A stretch of 64,000 nucleotides of DNA. It comes from Bernardetia sp. Its GTDB lineage: Bacteria; Bacteroidota; Bacteroidia; Cytophagales; Bernardetiaceae. The stretch spans positions 1 to 64,000 of the forward strand of contig JAHDBD010000011.1 in the NCBI GenBank assembly GCA_020630575.1, read 5' to 3'. The position numbers and the translations under genes were made by a program. The notes under the pieces are model-generated. The model worked only from the letters and a program-made list of their open reading frames with translations. It had not been told where the DNA came from and did not search any database. Positions 28,628 to 37,247 of this stretch are shown here, in pieces (within the stretch, counting starts at the first letter, position 1; each line of letters begins with the position of its first letter).

Positions 28628-29326
28628 TTATTTCTTTTTTTCTACTAATTCTATTCTCAATATTCTATCAAAAATGTGAGTTTGATTGGCAAGAACGATA
28701 ATCACATGGACAATATTTGCAATCAACAGCCCAAAGCCTAACAGACTTCCTATAACTCCACTTGCTCCTGTAACTGCTTCTAAAAAAACTACAACACTAA
28801 TTGCAGCAAAAAGACAAATCCAATAAAATACATTTCTAAATAGAAGAACAAAAGGAGAAGCGTTTTTTTGAGTTTGTGTATGTATAAAATAAAGTCCCAT
28901 TATTCTTTTTCCAATGCTAGATTTTCCTAAAATAACATCTCTGAAAAGCATATATAAATTTGCTACAATAAAGACAAAATCTTCTCCATCAAAAAGAATA
29001 TAAAAAAATACCCATAAAATAATAGAAATCAGAGTATCTAATATATAAGCTAAAATACGATTTCCACTATCAGCCTTTCTAAAGTCATGAACAATAGGCT
29101 TAGAAAGTTTTAGTCTGGCTTGAACAGGAAATTTTTTGAGTGTAAATGTCTGTCCACAATGTTTTGAGTTCATGTATTCCCAGCTTTCTTTTAAAAAAGC
29201 AGATTTACAAGAAGCACAAAAAACAATTTCATCTCCTACACAAAATTCATCTCCTGTCACTGGGTCTTGACGGTTTTCTTTTAGAAAAAAAGTTTCTTTT
29301 TCGGTAAGTGTTAAAGCATTTTTCAT
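28628..29326 (-). CDS. RDD-family membrane protein with N-terminal zinc ribbon
   Basis: The 232-residue protein has an N-terminal segment with paired cysteines (FCVGDEIVFCASCKSAF and SKHCGQTF) resembling a zinc-ribbon. It is followed by an RDD domain with four hydrophobic segments (NRILAYILDTLISIILWVFFY, GKSSIGKRIMGLYFIHT). RDD proteins are integral membrane proteins of uncertain function, sometimes linked to ion or osmolyte transport. A damaged duplicate lies seven bases downstream. Confidence 0.8.
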   Translation of the reverse strand: MKNALTLTEKETFFLKENRQDPVTGDEFCVGDEIVFCASCKSAFLKESWEYMNSKHCGQTFTLKKFPVQARLKLSKPIVHDFRKADSGNRILAYILDTLISIILWVFFYILFDGEDFVFIVANLYMLFRDVILGKSSIGKRIMGLYFIHTQTQKNASPFVLLFRNVFYWICLFAAISVVVFLEAVTGASGVIGSLLGFGLLIANIVHVIIVLANQTHIFDRILRIELVEKKK

Positions 29327-29508
29327 TTTAAAGAGGACGGTTATAGCAAACTTTTAAGATTCTTTTACTATTTCTTACTCTAAAAATAAGAATTTGGTTG
29401 TAAAAATAGTAAACAAATATTCTTAAAATTGATTTTAAAAACTCATTCACTAAATCATTTGATTCTATATGCTTAACTTTGTAAAAAAATACAAATCAAT
29501 TAAAAACA

Positions 29509-30441
29509 ATGACACAAGAAGAAATCATAAAAGCTATCAATGAAAAGTATCAAAGTTTAGGTGAAAATCCAGATACGTATTTAAAGGGATTGTTACAAGC
29601 CAAACCAATTAATTACTGGGATTATATTGAAGTAGATACATTACTTTCCCTTCAAAAACCTCGTACTGACTTTAAAGATGAAGAAATATTTATTATTTAT
29701 CATCAAATTACTGAGCTTACTTTAAAGTTGATGGTTCACGAACTAGAACAAATTATTGAAGAAGAAAAAATTACAGAAGAATTTATTAGTACCAAAATTC
29801 ATCGTCTGAATCGTTATACTTCTATGCTTATTAATTCTTTTTCAGTAATGAGTGAAGGAATGGATTATGATGATTACAATACATTTAGAAGTACTCTGAC
29901 TCCTGCAAGTGGTTTTCAGAGCGCACAATTTCGTTTTATTGAGATTTATTGTACTAGAGTAAAAAACTTAATTAATCAGAAAGGCATAGAGCGTTTGTCT
30001 GAAGTTGAGAGTCCAAAAATTGAAGATTATTTTGAGCATATCTATTGGAAAGATGCAGGACAAAACCGAAAAACAGGAGATAAAACGCTTACTTTAAGAC
30101 AGTTTGAAGAAAAATATTTAGATAAATTCATTCTTCTTGCCAAAGAGTTAGAAGGAAATACAGTAGAAGATAAATTGATAAAATTAAATAAAATTTCGCC
30201 TATTTCGGCAGATTTACAAAAGCTATTGAGAGAATTTGATACGCTTTATAATGTTACTTTTCCACTCGTTCATCTCAATACAGCAAAGCATTATTTGGAT
30301 AGTAAAGGCGAAAATAAAGCAGCTACTGGAGGCTCTGCATGGAAAAAATATCTACATCCAAAATTCCAACAACGTAAATTTTTTCCTACACTTTGGACAG
30401 AGGAAGAAAAAGAACATTGGGCAGAAACAGAAAAAGAGTAG
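29509..30441 (+). CDS. kynA: Tryptophan 2,3-dioxygenase
   Basis: This heme enzyme opens the indole ring of L-tryptophan to N-formylkynurenine, the first step of the kynurenine route. Family motifs are YWDYIEVDTLLSLQKPRTDFKDEEIFIIYHQITELTLKLM (containing the distal His), SGFQSAQFRFIE, and the proximal-His region FPLVHLNTAKHYL, followed by GGSAWKKYLHP. Length 310 residues is slightly longer than the typical bacterial enzyme. A -7 box-like TAACTTTG ends 28 bases before the ATG. No other kynurenine-pathway gene is seen nearby. Confidence 0.93.
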   Translation: MTQEEIIKAINEKYQSLGENPDTYLKGLLQAKPINYWDYIEVDTLLSLQKPRTDFKDEEIFIIYHQITELTLKLMVHELEQIIEEEKITEEFISTKIHRLNRYTSMLINSFSVMSEGMDYDDYNTFRSTLTPASGFQSAQFRFIEIYCTRVKNLINQKGIERLSEVESPKIEDYFEHIYWKDAGQNRKTGDKTLTLRQFEEKYLDKFILLAKELEGNTVEDKLIKLNKISPISADLQKLLREFDTLYNVTFPLVHLNTAKHYLDSKGENKAATGGSAWKKYLHPKFQQRKFFPTLWTEEEKEHWAETEKE

Positions 30442-30449
30442 AAAAAAAA

Positions 30450-30492
30450 TGTGGTACATAGCATATAAATAAATTATATGCTATGTACCACA
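30450..30492. terminator. Strong bidirectional terminator
   Basis: Two perfect 18-base arms (30450-30467 and 30475-30492) with a seven-base loop lie between the convergent dioxygenase and cation efflux genes. Confidence 0.88.
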
Positions 30493-30519
30493 AAATATTT
30501 TAGTTTCTACAAACCATTT

Positions 30520-31494
30520 TTACTCTCCCACAAATCCTCCTTCAATCTCATCATCATCATCTACATTATCGATAAAAACATCATCAGGATTGAAAGCTGA
30601 TTTTGCTTCTACAAAAATCCGTTTTACTTCTGGATGGGCTGTTCTGATTGTAGATTCTAATCGCACAATAGCCTTCGAAAGTTGAGCAACAGTAAGGCTA
30701 GGACTGAATTTTACATCTAAAGCCAAAAATACTTCTTCAGGACCTAAGTGCATAGTAAGAGGTTTTGCACAATCTTTTACTTCTTTATCTGCATTGACAA
30801 TCGCATGAATCTTTTTAACTAAACGAGGGTCTGCACCTTCTCCTACCAAAAGTCCTTTACTTTCATACGCCAACATAACAGAAACAACTGATAAGACAAC
30901 TCCAATAAGAACAGAAGCAGCACCATCAAAACGAGGTTCATCAAATGTATGACTCAAGAAAACACCAATAAATGCGATTATCAGACCTAAAATAGCAGCT
31001 GTATCTTCAAACAAAACAGCAAAAGTAGCAGGGTCTTTACTGTCTTTTACAGTTTGCCAAAGACTTTTCTTTCCTCTTCCCATATTGATTTTGCGATATG
31101 CTAAAAACCACGCAGCACCCTCAAAAATTGCTGCAATGATCAAAACAATGTAGTTTACAGTTGGGTCAGAAGATTCAGTAGGATTTTTTAGGTGAGCTAT
31201 TCCTTCATAAATAGACATTCCTCCACCAATCGCAAAAATTAATATGGCTACAATAAGTGTCCAAAAATAAAGCTCTTTACCATACCCAAAAGGATGTTCT
31301 TCATCAGCTGGTTTCTGACTCCATTTCATTCCTAAGAGAATTAAAATTGCATTTCCAGAATCGACTACAGAATGAATTCCTTCTGAAATCATTGCCGAAC
31401 TTGCTGTAAAATATGCAGCAATAAATTTTGTGATTGCAATTCCTAAATTAGCTGCTAAGGAAGCATAAACAGCCGTTTTCGATGATGAAGCCAT
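30520..31494 (-). CDS. Cation diffusion facilitator family transporter
   Basis: The 324-residue protein has about six transmembrane helices in the first 205 residues, with the metal-site motifs SEGIHSVVDSGNAILIL (helix II) and a DTAAILGL segment (helix V), plus HPFGYGKELYFW. A cytoplasmic C-terminal domain follows (about 205-324). Such proteins export Zn, Fe, Mn or Co in exchange for protons. The helix V motif is DTAA rather than the HxxxD of classical zinc transporters, so the metal is left open. Confidence 0.9.
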   Translation of the reverse strand: MASSSKTAVYASLAANLGIAITKFIAAYFTASSAMISEGIHSVVDSGNAILILLGMKWSQKPADEEHPFGYGKELYFWTLIVAILIFAIGGGMSIYEGIAHLKNPTESSDPTVNYIVLIIAAIFEGAAWFLAYRKINMGRGKKSLWQTVKDSKDPATFAVLFEDTAAILGLIIAFIGVFLSHTFDEPRFDGAASVLIGVVLSVVSVMLAYESKGLLVGEGADPRLVKKIHAIVNADKEVKDCAKPLTMHLGPEEVFLALDVKFSPSLTVAQLSKAIVRLESTIRTAHPEVKRIFVEAKSAFNPDDVFIDNVDDDDEIEGGFVGE

Positions 31495-31660
31495 AATTTT
31501 TGATAGAATAATAGAATGTATAACAGACTTCGTAGTCCGTTTGAAAAATAGACGTTTAATAAAAATTTCTTTCTAAGAATGTTCAAAGATAGACACAAAC
31601 TCAAAAACATCAAAAGAGAAATTAAATTTTAAATTTTAATCAAATTAAACCATTCTCATA

Positions 31661-31717
31661 AAAAATAGTCTAATAGTCAGAATTTTGTTTTATTCAGATA
31701 ACAAAACGACTATTTTT
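31661..31717 (+). promoter_or_regulatory. Hairpin abutting the DUF1800 start codon
   Basis: AAAAATAGTC (31661-31670) pairs with GACTATTTTT (31708-31717), with an inner TTTTGTT/AACAAAA stem. The stem ends one base before the ATG. The outer motif is nearly that of the terminator at 14976-15022, so it may be a mobile terminator-like repeat or a translational control hairpin. Confidence 0.55.
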
Positions 31718-33139
31718 ATGAAATCAACTCCTCAAAAGATACAGCATTTATATTGGCGTGCCGAATTTGGTATTTTACCAAAAGATATAGAAATGCTAAA
31801 TACTACAAAAAATATAGAATCTGCCGTCGAACAGATTTTTCAGCGTGCAAAATCTATTCATAAATTTTCTAATGATTTTGATATGGCTTCGCTTTCTGAA
31901 ATGAGAGACATGGATAAAAAAGACAAAAAAGAACTTCGAAAAGCAGCAAGACAAGATGTAAGAGAACTTAATGTAGAATGGATAGAACAAATGGCAAATC
32001 CACAAAAAGGAACATTGCGTGAAAAAATGACTTTCTTCTGGCACGGACATTTTGCTTGTGAACTCAAAAATCCACTTTTTGCTGTTCAGCAAATCAATAC
32101 TATCAAAAAACATGCACTAGGAAACTTTAAAGACCTTGTTTTGGCAATCGCTAAAGATGCTGCTATGATTTTGTATTTGAATAATCAACAAAATAAAAAA
32201 CAAAGCCCAAATGAAAATTTTGCTCGTGAACTTATGGAACTCTTTACCATTGGAAGAGGAAATTATACCGAAAATGATGTAAAAGAAGGTGCGAGAGCAT
32301 TTACAGGTTGGTCTACAAATCGTCTGACAGGAGAATTCCAGTTTAGAGAGCGACAGCACGACGAAGGAAAGAAAACATTTATGGGAAAAACAGGGAATTT
32401 TGATGGAACTGATATTATCGATATTATTCTTTCCAAAAAAGAAACAGCTCATTTTATTGCAACCAAAATCTATCACTTTTTTGTCAATGAAAACAATATC
32501 AATTCTAAGCAAGTAGATGAATTAACAGATGTTTTTTTCAATTCAGAATACGATATTGAAAAAACAATGAAGCATTTGTTTTCTCAAGAGTGGTTTTATG
32601 ATGATAAGCATATTGGCTCAAAAATAAAATCACCTGTTGAGTTTTTGGTAGGAATAATGAGAACTTTAGACCTTGATTTTAAGAATGAAGATGGAATTTT
32701 GTTTACTCAGAAAGCACTTGGACAAATTCTTTTCCGTCCTCCCAATGTAGCTGGTTGGCAAGGTGGAAAAGCATGGATTGATAATGCAACTTTGCTAGTT
32801 CGTCTCAACTATGCAGGTTACATTTTTAATCAAGCCGAAGTAGAAATTGATATAAAAGATGAACCTGAAACTAGAAAAATAAGAGTAGGCAAAAAAATTG
32901 AAGTTTCGGCAAATCTAAATCTACTTATAAAATCATTTCAAAAAACAGCTTCAAAAGATTTAGCAAAAGAACTCTCTGATTTTTTGATACAAATTCCTTC
33001 TGACTCCAAAAACGAATTAGATAAAATATTACAAAAAACAGCTTTTGAAAAGTATGCGAATGCAGCAACTAATCAGAACGAAAAAATAAAAGCATGGACA
33101 GTTTCAATTCTTAGTTTACCAGAATATCAAATGTGTTAG
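31718..33139 (+). CDS. DUF1800 family protein
   Basis: The 473-residue protein matches the DUF1800 family: LYWRAEFGILPKDIE at the start, LREKMTFFWHGHFACE, NFARELMELFTIGRGNYTENDVKEGARAFTGW and RPPNVAGWQGGKAW. The biochemical role is unknown. The gene is regularly paired with a DUF1501 gene, as here (134 bases downstream). No signal peptide is evident from ATG 31718; the frame extends only to a TTG at 31685. Confidence 0.88.
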   Translation: MKSTPQKIQHLYWRAEFGILPKDIEMLNTTKNIESAVEQIFQRAKSIHKFSNDFDMASLSEMRDMDKKDKKELRKAARQDVRELNVEWIEQMANPQKGTLREKMTFFWHGHFACELKNPLFAVQQINTIKKHALGNFKDLVLAIAKDAAMILYLNNQQNKKQSPNENFARELMELFTIGRGNYTENDVKEGARAFTGWSTNRLTGEFQFRERQHDEGKKTFMGKTGNFDGTDIIDIILSKKETAHFIATKIYHFFVNENNINSKQVDELTDVFFNSEYDIEKTMKHLFSQEWFYDDKHIGSKIKSPVEFLVGIMRTLDLDFKNEDGILFTQKALGQILFRPPNVAGWQGGKAWIDNATLLVRLNYAGYIFNQAEVEIDIKDEPETRKIRVGKKIEVSANLNLLIKSFQKTASKDLAKELSDFLIQIPSDSKNELDKILQKTAFEKYANAATNQNEKIKAWTVSILSLPEYQMC

Positions 33140-33153
33140 AGTATTATCTAAAC

Positions 33154-33255
33154 AGGGTTAAAACCCTATTCAATTGAAAAACTACTTTTCAATTTTTAGA
33201 ATATTTTTTCAAAAATCTACTATGAATTATAAATTGGACAGGGTTTTAACCCTGT
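33154..33255. repeat. Pair of AGGGTT palindromes between DUF1800 and DUF1501 genes
   Basis: AGGGTT-AA-AACCCT (33154-33167) and ACAGGGTT-TT-AACCCTGT (33238-33255) are two small palindromes of the same core, 70 bases apart. They could also pair with each other across the spacer. They fill the intergenic gap as the CAAGCG palindromes do in the cys operon. Confidence 0.65.
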
Positions 33256-33273
33256 TTTTAATAGATTACAACA

Positions 33274-34515
33274 ATGAAAACCACTAGAAGAAAATTTCTT
33301 GGTCAGATGGGACTTGCTACGGCAGGAACTCTTTTTGTTCCTTTATTTTTAAAAGGATTTGATTCTGTGGCTGCAAATTCTATCAAAAATTCAAATAAAA
33401 AACTCATTATCATTCAATTTTCAGGAGGCAATGATGGACTCAATACAGTTGTTCCATTCAGGAATGATATTTATTACAAAAAACGTCCACAAATTGCCAT
33501 CTCAAAAGATGAAGTTATTAAACTTTCTGATGAACAAGGACTCAATCCTGCCCTTTTGCCACTCAAAAAACTTTATGAAGAGGGAGAATTTACAATTATA
33601 AATAATGTAGGTTATCCAAACCCTGACCGTTCGCACTTTCGTTCTATGGATATTTGGCAGACAGGAAGTAGTTCGGATGAATACCTTTCAACAGGTTGGT
33701 TGGGGCGTTATTTGGATAAAATTTATACAGAAAATAAAAATGCTCATTTTGCTTTAGAAATGGATGACACACTTAGTTTAACTCTTAAAGGAATCAAAAA
33801 GAGTGGTTTTGCTGCGCAGGATTTGAATAGACTCAAAAGAACTACAAGTACGCCAATTGTAAAATCTCTTTTAGAAAATCAAAATAATATTCTAAAATCT
33901 AACCTCAAATCTCATCATGACCATCCTCATGACGAACAAGTAAGTTATTTATATCAAACACTTTCCAATACAGCAGCGAGTTCAGAGTATTTATTTGAGA
34001 AAAATAAAGCAGGAAAAACTTCTGCTAATTATCCTAATGACCGTTTTGGAAAAGATTTACAACAAGTTTCCAAACTCATTAGTGCAGGTTCAGATTCTCA
34101 AATTTATTATGTTTCTTTGAATGGTTTTGATACGCATGCTAATCAAAAAAATCAACAAGAAAGACTTTTTAAAAGTTATTCAGAAGGGATAGAAGCACTT
34201 TGTAAAGATTTAAAGAAAACGAATGATTGGAATGATACTTTAATTATGACTTTTTCAGAATTTGGAAGGCGAGTAGGCGAAAATGCAAGTCGTGGAACAG
34301 ATCACGGAACAGCAAACGTAGTTTTTTTAGCAGGTGGAAACCTAAAAAAGAAACAATTTGTAGGACAAGCCCCAAATTTAACTGATTTGGATAATGGAGA
34401 TTTGAAATTTAAAATAGATTTTCGCCAAATTTATAGTGATATTCTCAAAAATTGGCTCAAAACTGATTCTAGAAGTATCTTGAATGCAGATTTTGAAAAT
34501 TTGGGATTGGTTTAA
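33274..34515 (+). CDS. DUF1501 family protein with Tat-like signal
   Basis: The 413-residue protein begins TTRRKFLGQMGLATAGTLF, a twin-arginine-type export signal. It then shows the DUF1501 pattern: FSGGNDGLNTVVP, NPDRSHFRSMDIWQTG, NGFDTHANQ and TFSEFGRRVGENASRGTDHGTAN. These proteins resemble the alkaline-phosphatase/sulfatase fold but have no proven reaction. It forms the expected pair with the upstream DUF1800 gene and probably acts in the periplasm or at the surface. Confidence 0.9.
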   Translation: MKTTRRKFLGQMGLATAGTLFVPLFLKGFDSVAANSIKNSNKKLIIIQFSGGNDGLNTVVPFRNDIYYKKRPQIAISKDEVIKLSDEQGLNPALLPLKKLYEEGEFTIINNVGYPNPDRSHFRSMDIWQTGSSSDEYLSTGWLGRYLDKIYTENKNAHFALEMDDTLSLTLKGIKKSGFAAQDLNRLKRTTSTPIVKSLLENQNNILKSNLKSHHDHPHDEQVSYLYQTLSNTAASSEYLFEKNKAGKTSANYPNDRFGKDLQQVSKLISAGSDSQIYYVSLNGFDTHANQKNQQERLFKSYSEGIEALCKDLKKTNDWNDTLIMTFSEFGRRVGENASRGTDHGTANVVFLAGGNLKKKQFVGQAPNLTDLDNGDLKFKIDFRQIYSDILKNWLKTDSRSILNADFENLGLV

Positions 34516-34631
34516 ATTGTAGAACGAGATTTTATACAAAATATTGTTGTTAGTCTTTTCTACTTTGATATGGGTAGAGGATAAAGTTTCCATAAAGGAT
34601 GCTACACCTCTATTCCCAATTCATAACTTCA

Positions 34632-35351
34632 TTAAACCAGTTTTATCTTTCCCATTCCTCCATCAACACCTAGTATTTGTCCTGTTATCCAAGTGCTTTC
34701 ATCGGATAATAAAAAGGCAGCAGCAGAAGCCAAATCTTCGGCTGTTCCTACTCTTCCTAATGGGTGGCGTTTGTTTGAAGCCTCTTTTTTGTCTTCTGTA
34801 GATAACAATGATTTTGCTAGTGGTGTATCTGTGAGCGAAGGAGCAAGTACGTTTACTCGTATGTTTTGTGAAGCTAATTCGGCAGCTAATGACTGCGCCA
34901 AACCTTCTACGGCAGATTTTGCTGTGGCGATACTAGCGTGAAAATTCATTCCTACTTTCGAAGCAACGGTACTAAAAAGAACAATACTACTCGTATCTGC
35001 TTTCTTTAGAGCCTTCAAACTGTGCTGAATTACTTTTACTGCACCGAGTACATTTATCTGAAAATCATTTTCAAAATCCTTCATTTTCAGACGTGCAAAA
35101 GGCTTTAAGTTTATACTTCCTGCACAATACACCAATCCATGAAGCTCATCAGGAATTTGTAAATCATCAATTTCTCCTGTTATGTCCAGTTCTGTATGTG
35201 TAGACGTGATGCCTTCTGGTGCAGTTCGTGAAGCTGTAAAAAGTGTAGCTCCCCCCAATTCAAGTTGTTTGGCAAGTGCGTGTCCGATTCCAGAACTTGC
35301 ACCAATGATTAATATATTTTTACCTTTAAAGTTAGAATTGCTAGTGTTCAT
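34632..35351 (-). CDS. SDR-family oxidoreductase
   Basis: The 239-residue protein has the short-chain dehydrogenase layout: an N-terminal cofactor loop ILIIGASSGIGHALAKQLE, the NxxG-like LVYCAGSIN, then a catalytic region whose Ser lies in LFSTVASKVG. The usual YxxxK site is replaced by HASIATAKSAVEG, with no Tyr at the expected place. It ends with the WITGQILGVDGG signature. The missing Tyr makes catalysis doubtful or unusual. The substrate cannot be inferred; neighbours are unrelated. Confidence 0.85.
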   Translation of the reverse strand: MNTSNSNFKGKNILIIGASSGIGHALAKQLELGGATLFTASRTAPEGITSTHTELDITGEIDDLQIPDELHGLVYCAGSINLKPFARLKMKDFENDFQINVLGAVKVIQHSLKALKKADTSSIVLFSTVASKVGMNFHASIATAKSAVEGLAQSLAAELASQNIRVNVLAPSLTDTPLAKSLLSTEDKKEASNKRHPLGRVGTAEDLASAAAFLLSDESTWITGQILGVDGGMGKIKLV

Positions 35352-35445
35352 TATCTATAGAAACTAAGTTTGAAAAATGTGTTTTTGATTTTCGTTTTAA
35401 TGGAATGTTTCAGTAAATTGTTTTAGATTCTTAAACCTAAAAAAA

Positions 35446-35775
35446 ATGTCTGACAATTATAAAGAAGGAACAGAAATGATAAAAAAACTCCTAACCAATT
35501 TAGAAAATACTCTAAAATTGGAAGAGGACAAACTAATTTCTATTGTAGATGAAGTATATTATCCTATTAGTCCAGATACAAATTTATTCAAATCAAGCGA
35601 AAAACTAAAATATCAGATAAGAGATATAGGTTATATTTTAGATGATGAATATGTGAGAGGTGAATTTGATAAAATCAAGAAAAAATATCTAAGACGTTCT
35701 GCTAAAATCTTCTATGATGCTTCATTATATACAAAAAGCTATATTAAAGATTGTAAAGAAATGCTTTTATCATAG
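35446..35775 (+). CDS. Hypothetical protein, 109 aa
   Basis: I do not recognise it. It is a small, charged, mostly helical protein (MSDNYKEGTEMIKKLL, LKYQIRDIGYILDDEYV, KKYLRRSAKIFYDASLY) with no signal peptide or membrane segment. ATG 35446 follows an A-rich stretch. A short hairpin (GGAAAA/TTTTCC, 35779-35796) right after the stop may be its terminator or part of the neighbouring insertion sequence. Confidence 0.5.
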   Translation: MSDNYKEGTEMIKKLLTNLENTLKLEEDKLISIVDEVYYPISPDTNLFKSSEKLKYQIRDIGYILDDEYVRGEFDKIKKKYLRRSAKIFYDASLYTKSYIKDCKEMLLS

Positions 35776-35799
35776 CAAGGAAAAACTTTGTTTTCCAAG

Positions 35800-36415
35800 C
35801 ACGCTAGTTTAAAACTATGCACTTTTAGTGTAAGACTTTAGTTGCTACACACTTCTAAATTTTTATCTTTATCATCATGGAAATATTACGAAAAGGTTCT
35901 CATAGTGTCTATGATTTAAAAGTTCATATCGTTTGGGTAACAAAGTATCGTTATCATGTATTGAAAGGCGAAGTTCAACGTCGGTGTCGAGATATACTTC
36001 GTCAGACTTGTGATGCAAATGATGTTCGGATTCTAAAAGGTGTTGTAAGTAAAGACCATATTCATCTGCACTTAAGTTATCCAGCTAAATTATCTATCAG
36101 TGAATTGGTAAAATGCTTAAAAGGTCGTAGCTCTAGTATGCTTATGAATGAATATCCAGCTCTAAAGAAGCGTTATTGGGGTAAACATTTTTGGGCAATT
36201 GGTTATGGTGCTTGAAGTACAGGTAACATTACAGATGAAATGATTCAAAACTATTTGGAACACCATAGAGATAGCCCAAATGGAGATGAGAATTTCATTC
36301 TTGAATAGTTTACTCTACTTGAGTAGATTCCTTTCAGTAGTCTTTAGACTATCTCTATGATTTTCAATCATTACACAAACCTATACACTTTTAGTGCATA
36401 GCTCGTTTAGTTGCT
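35800..36415 (+). mobile_element. IS200/IS605-type element
   Basis: The tnpA gene is flanked by subterminal imperfect hairpins: GCACTTTTAGTG with partial extension at about 35815-35834, and CTATACACTTTTAGTGCATAG at 36381-36401. Both share the CACTTTTAGTG core, as expected for left and right ends recognised by a Y1 transposase. The exact boundaries are estimates. The right end runs into the 3' end of a truncated receptor gene. Confidence 0.7.
35877..36308 (+). pseudogene. tnpA: IS200-family transposase, interrupted by TGA
   Basis: Residues 1-112 match the Y1 (HUH) transposase of IS200/IS605: VYDLKVHIVWVTKYRYHV, the metal motif HIHLHLSYP, and KRYWGKHFWAIGYGA. TGA at 36213-36215 then stops the frame exactly where the family has Trp (TGG). 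The same frame resumes with STGNITDEMIQNYLEHH and continues to TAG at 36306. The catalytic tyrosine lies in this second part (QNYLEHH), so the truncated product should be inactive unless the stop is read through. One base change (TGG to TGA) explains it. Confidence 0.85.
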
Positions 36416-37010
36416 TAGTTTGTAACAGGTTTTTATATATTCCAATTTTGAAATTTTCAAGAATTCCACCAATAAAAAAATCAGGATTTGCTACTTGTAC
36501 AACAATATCTAGTTCTCCATTTTCTCCCTCTAACATAAGTAAGTCTCCCAAAAAAACATCATCAGCTTCTTTTGCATTTGTTGTCATTTTGCCTGCCTCA
36601 TAAATTAATTTTTGATTGACAAATACTTTGTTTGCACACCATATTTTAGGAATTTTGATAGCTAAATTTTTACGCAGATTTTTGGGTAATTTTACTTGAA
36701 TTCGATACGTTGCTGCACCTCTTGATGGATAATTTTCTCCAGTTTTTGGGTATTTATAGGTATTCCAAGAAGTTGGAACAAGTACATATTGAAATTCTTT
36801 TTGCTCTTCTATATTTTTGGGCAAAATCCATTTATTCCAAAAAAATTGCCACTCACCTTTCAATATAATTACTTCTTCTGAGTCCATTATTTTATCTGAA
36901 AGATCTATTATTCCTTTTTCAGATTCTATAGAGAGTTCTTTTTGATAAGAACAAGAAGAAAATAAAAAAACCAACAGAATTCCTAGCAAAAAATGAATTC
37001 TAAAAATCAT
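36381..37010 (-). pseudogene. 5' half of a 7TMR-DISM receptor, cut by IS200 end
   Basis: This 209-codon frame begins with a lipoprotein-type signal (LLGILLVFLFSSC). It then shows a 7TMR-DISM extracellular domain: VIILKGEWQFFWNKWILP, YVLVPTSWN, SRGAATYRIQVKLP, KVFVNQKLIYEAGKM, VVQVANPDFFIGGILENFKIG. In intact proteins seven transmembrane helices and an output domain follow directly. Here the frame ends within the right end of the IS200 element (last residues ELCTKSV from its hairpin). ATG 37010 is chosen since it gives the signal sequence; longer frames reach only ATG 37082 or a TTG. The missing half may be the gene at 48827-50305. Confidence 0.75.
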
Positions 37011-37247
37011 TTGAACAGACAAAAACCTAAGTAAATAGGAAGATAAATATGGAAATGTATTTTTTAATGTATAGTTTTGCATTTGGAAAAGCAGATGGAT
37101 ACTCAAATAAAACAGTTCAATAAATCTAAATTACAATAAAAATAAATAAATCCATTACGCATTTATATTTCAAATTTGTTAAAGTATTTTTTGCAAAAAA
37201 TAATCCTATAAAAAACACTTAAAGTGTAATAGCTTTAAAGATACAAT

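Noticed and set aside
33154..33255. Spaced palindromes as a CRISPR-like array
   Set aside because: Only two copies, different lengths, no regular spacers and no cas genes in the window.
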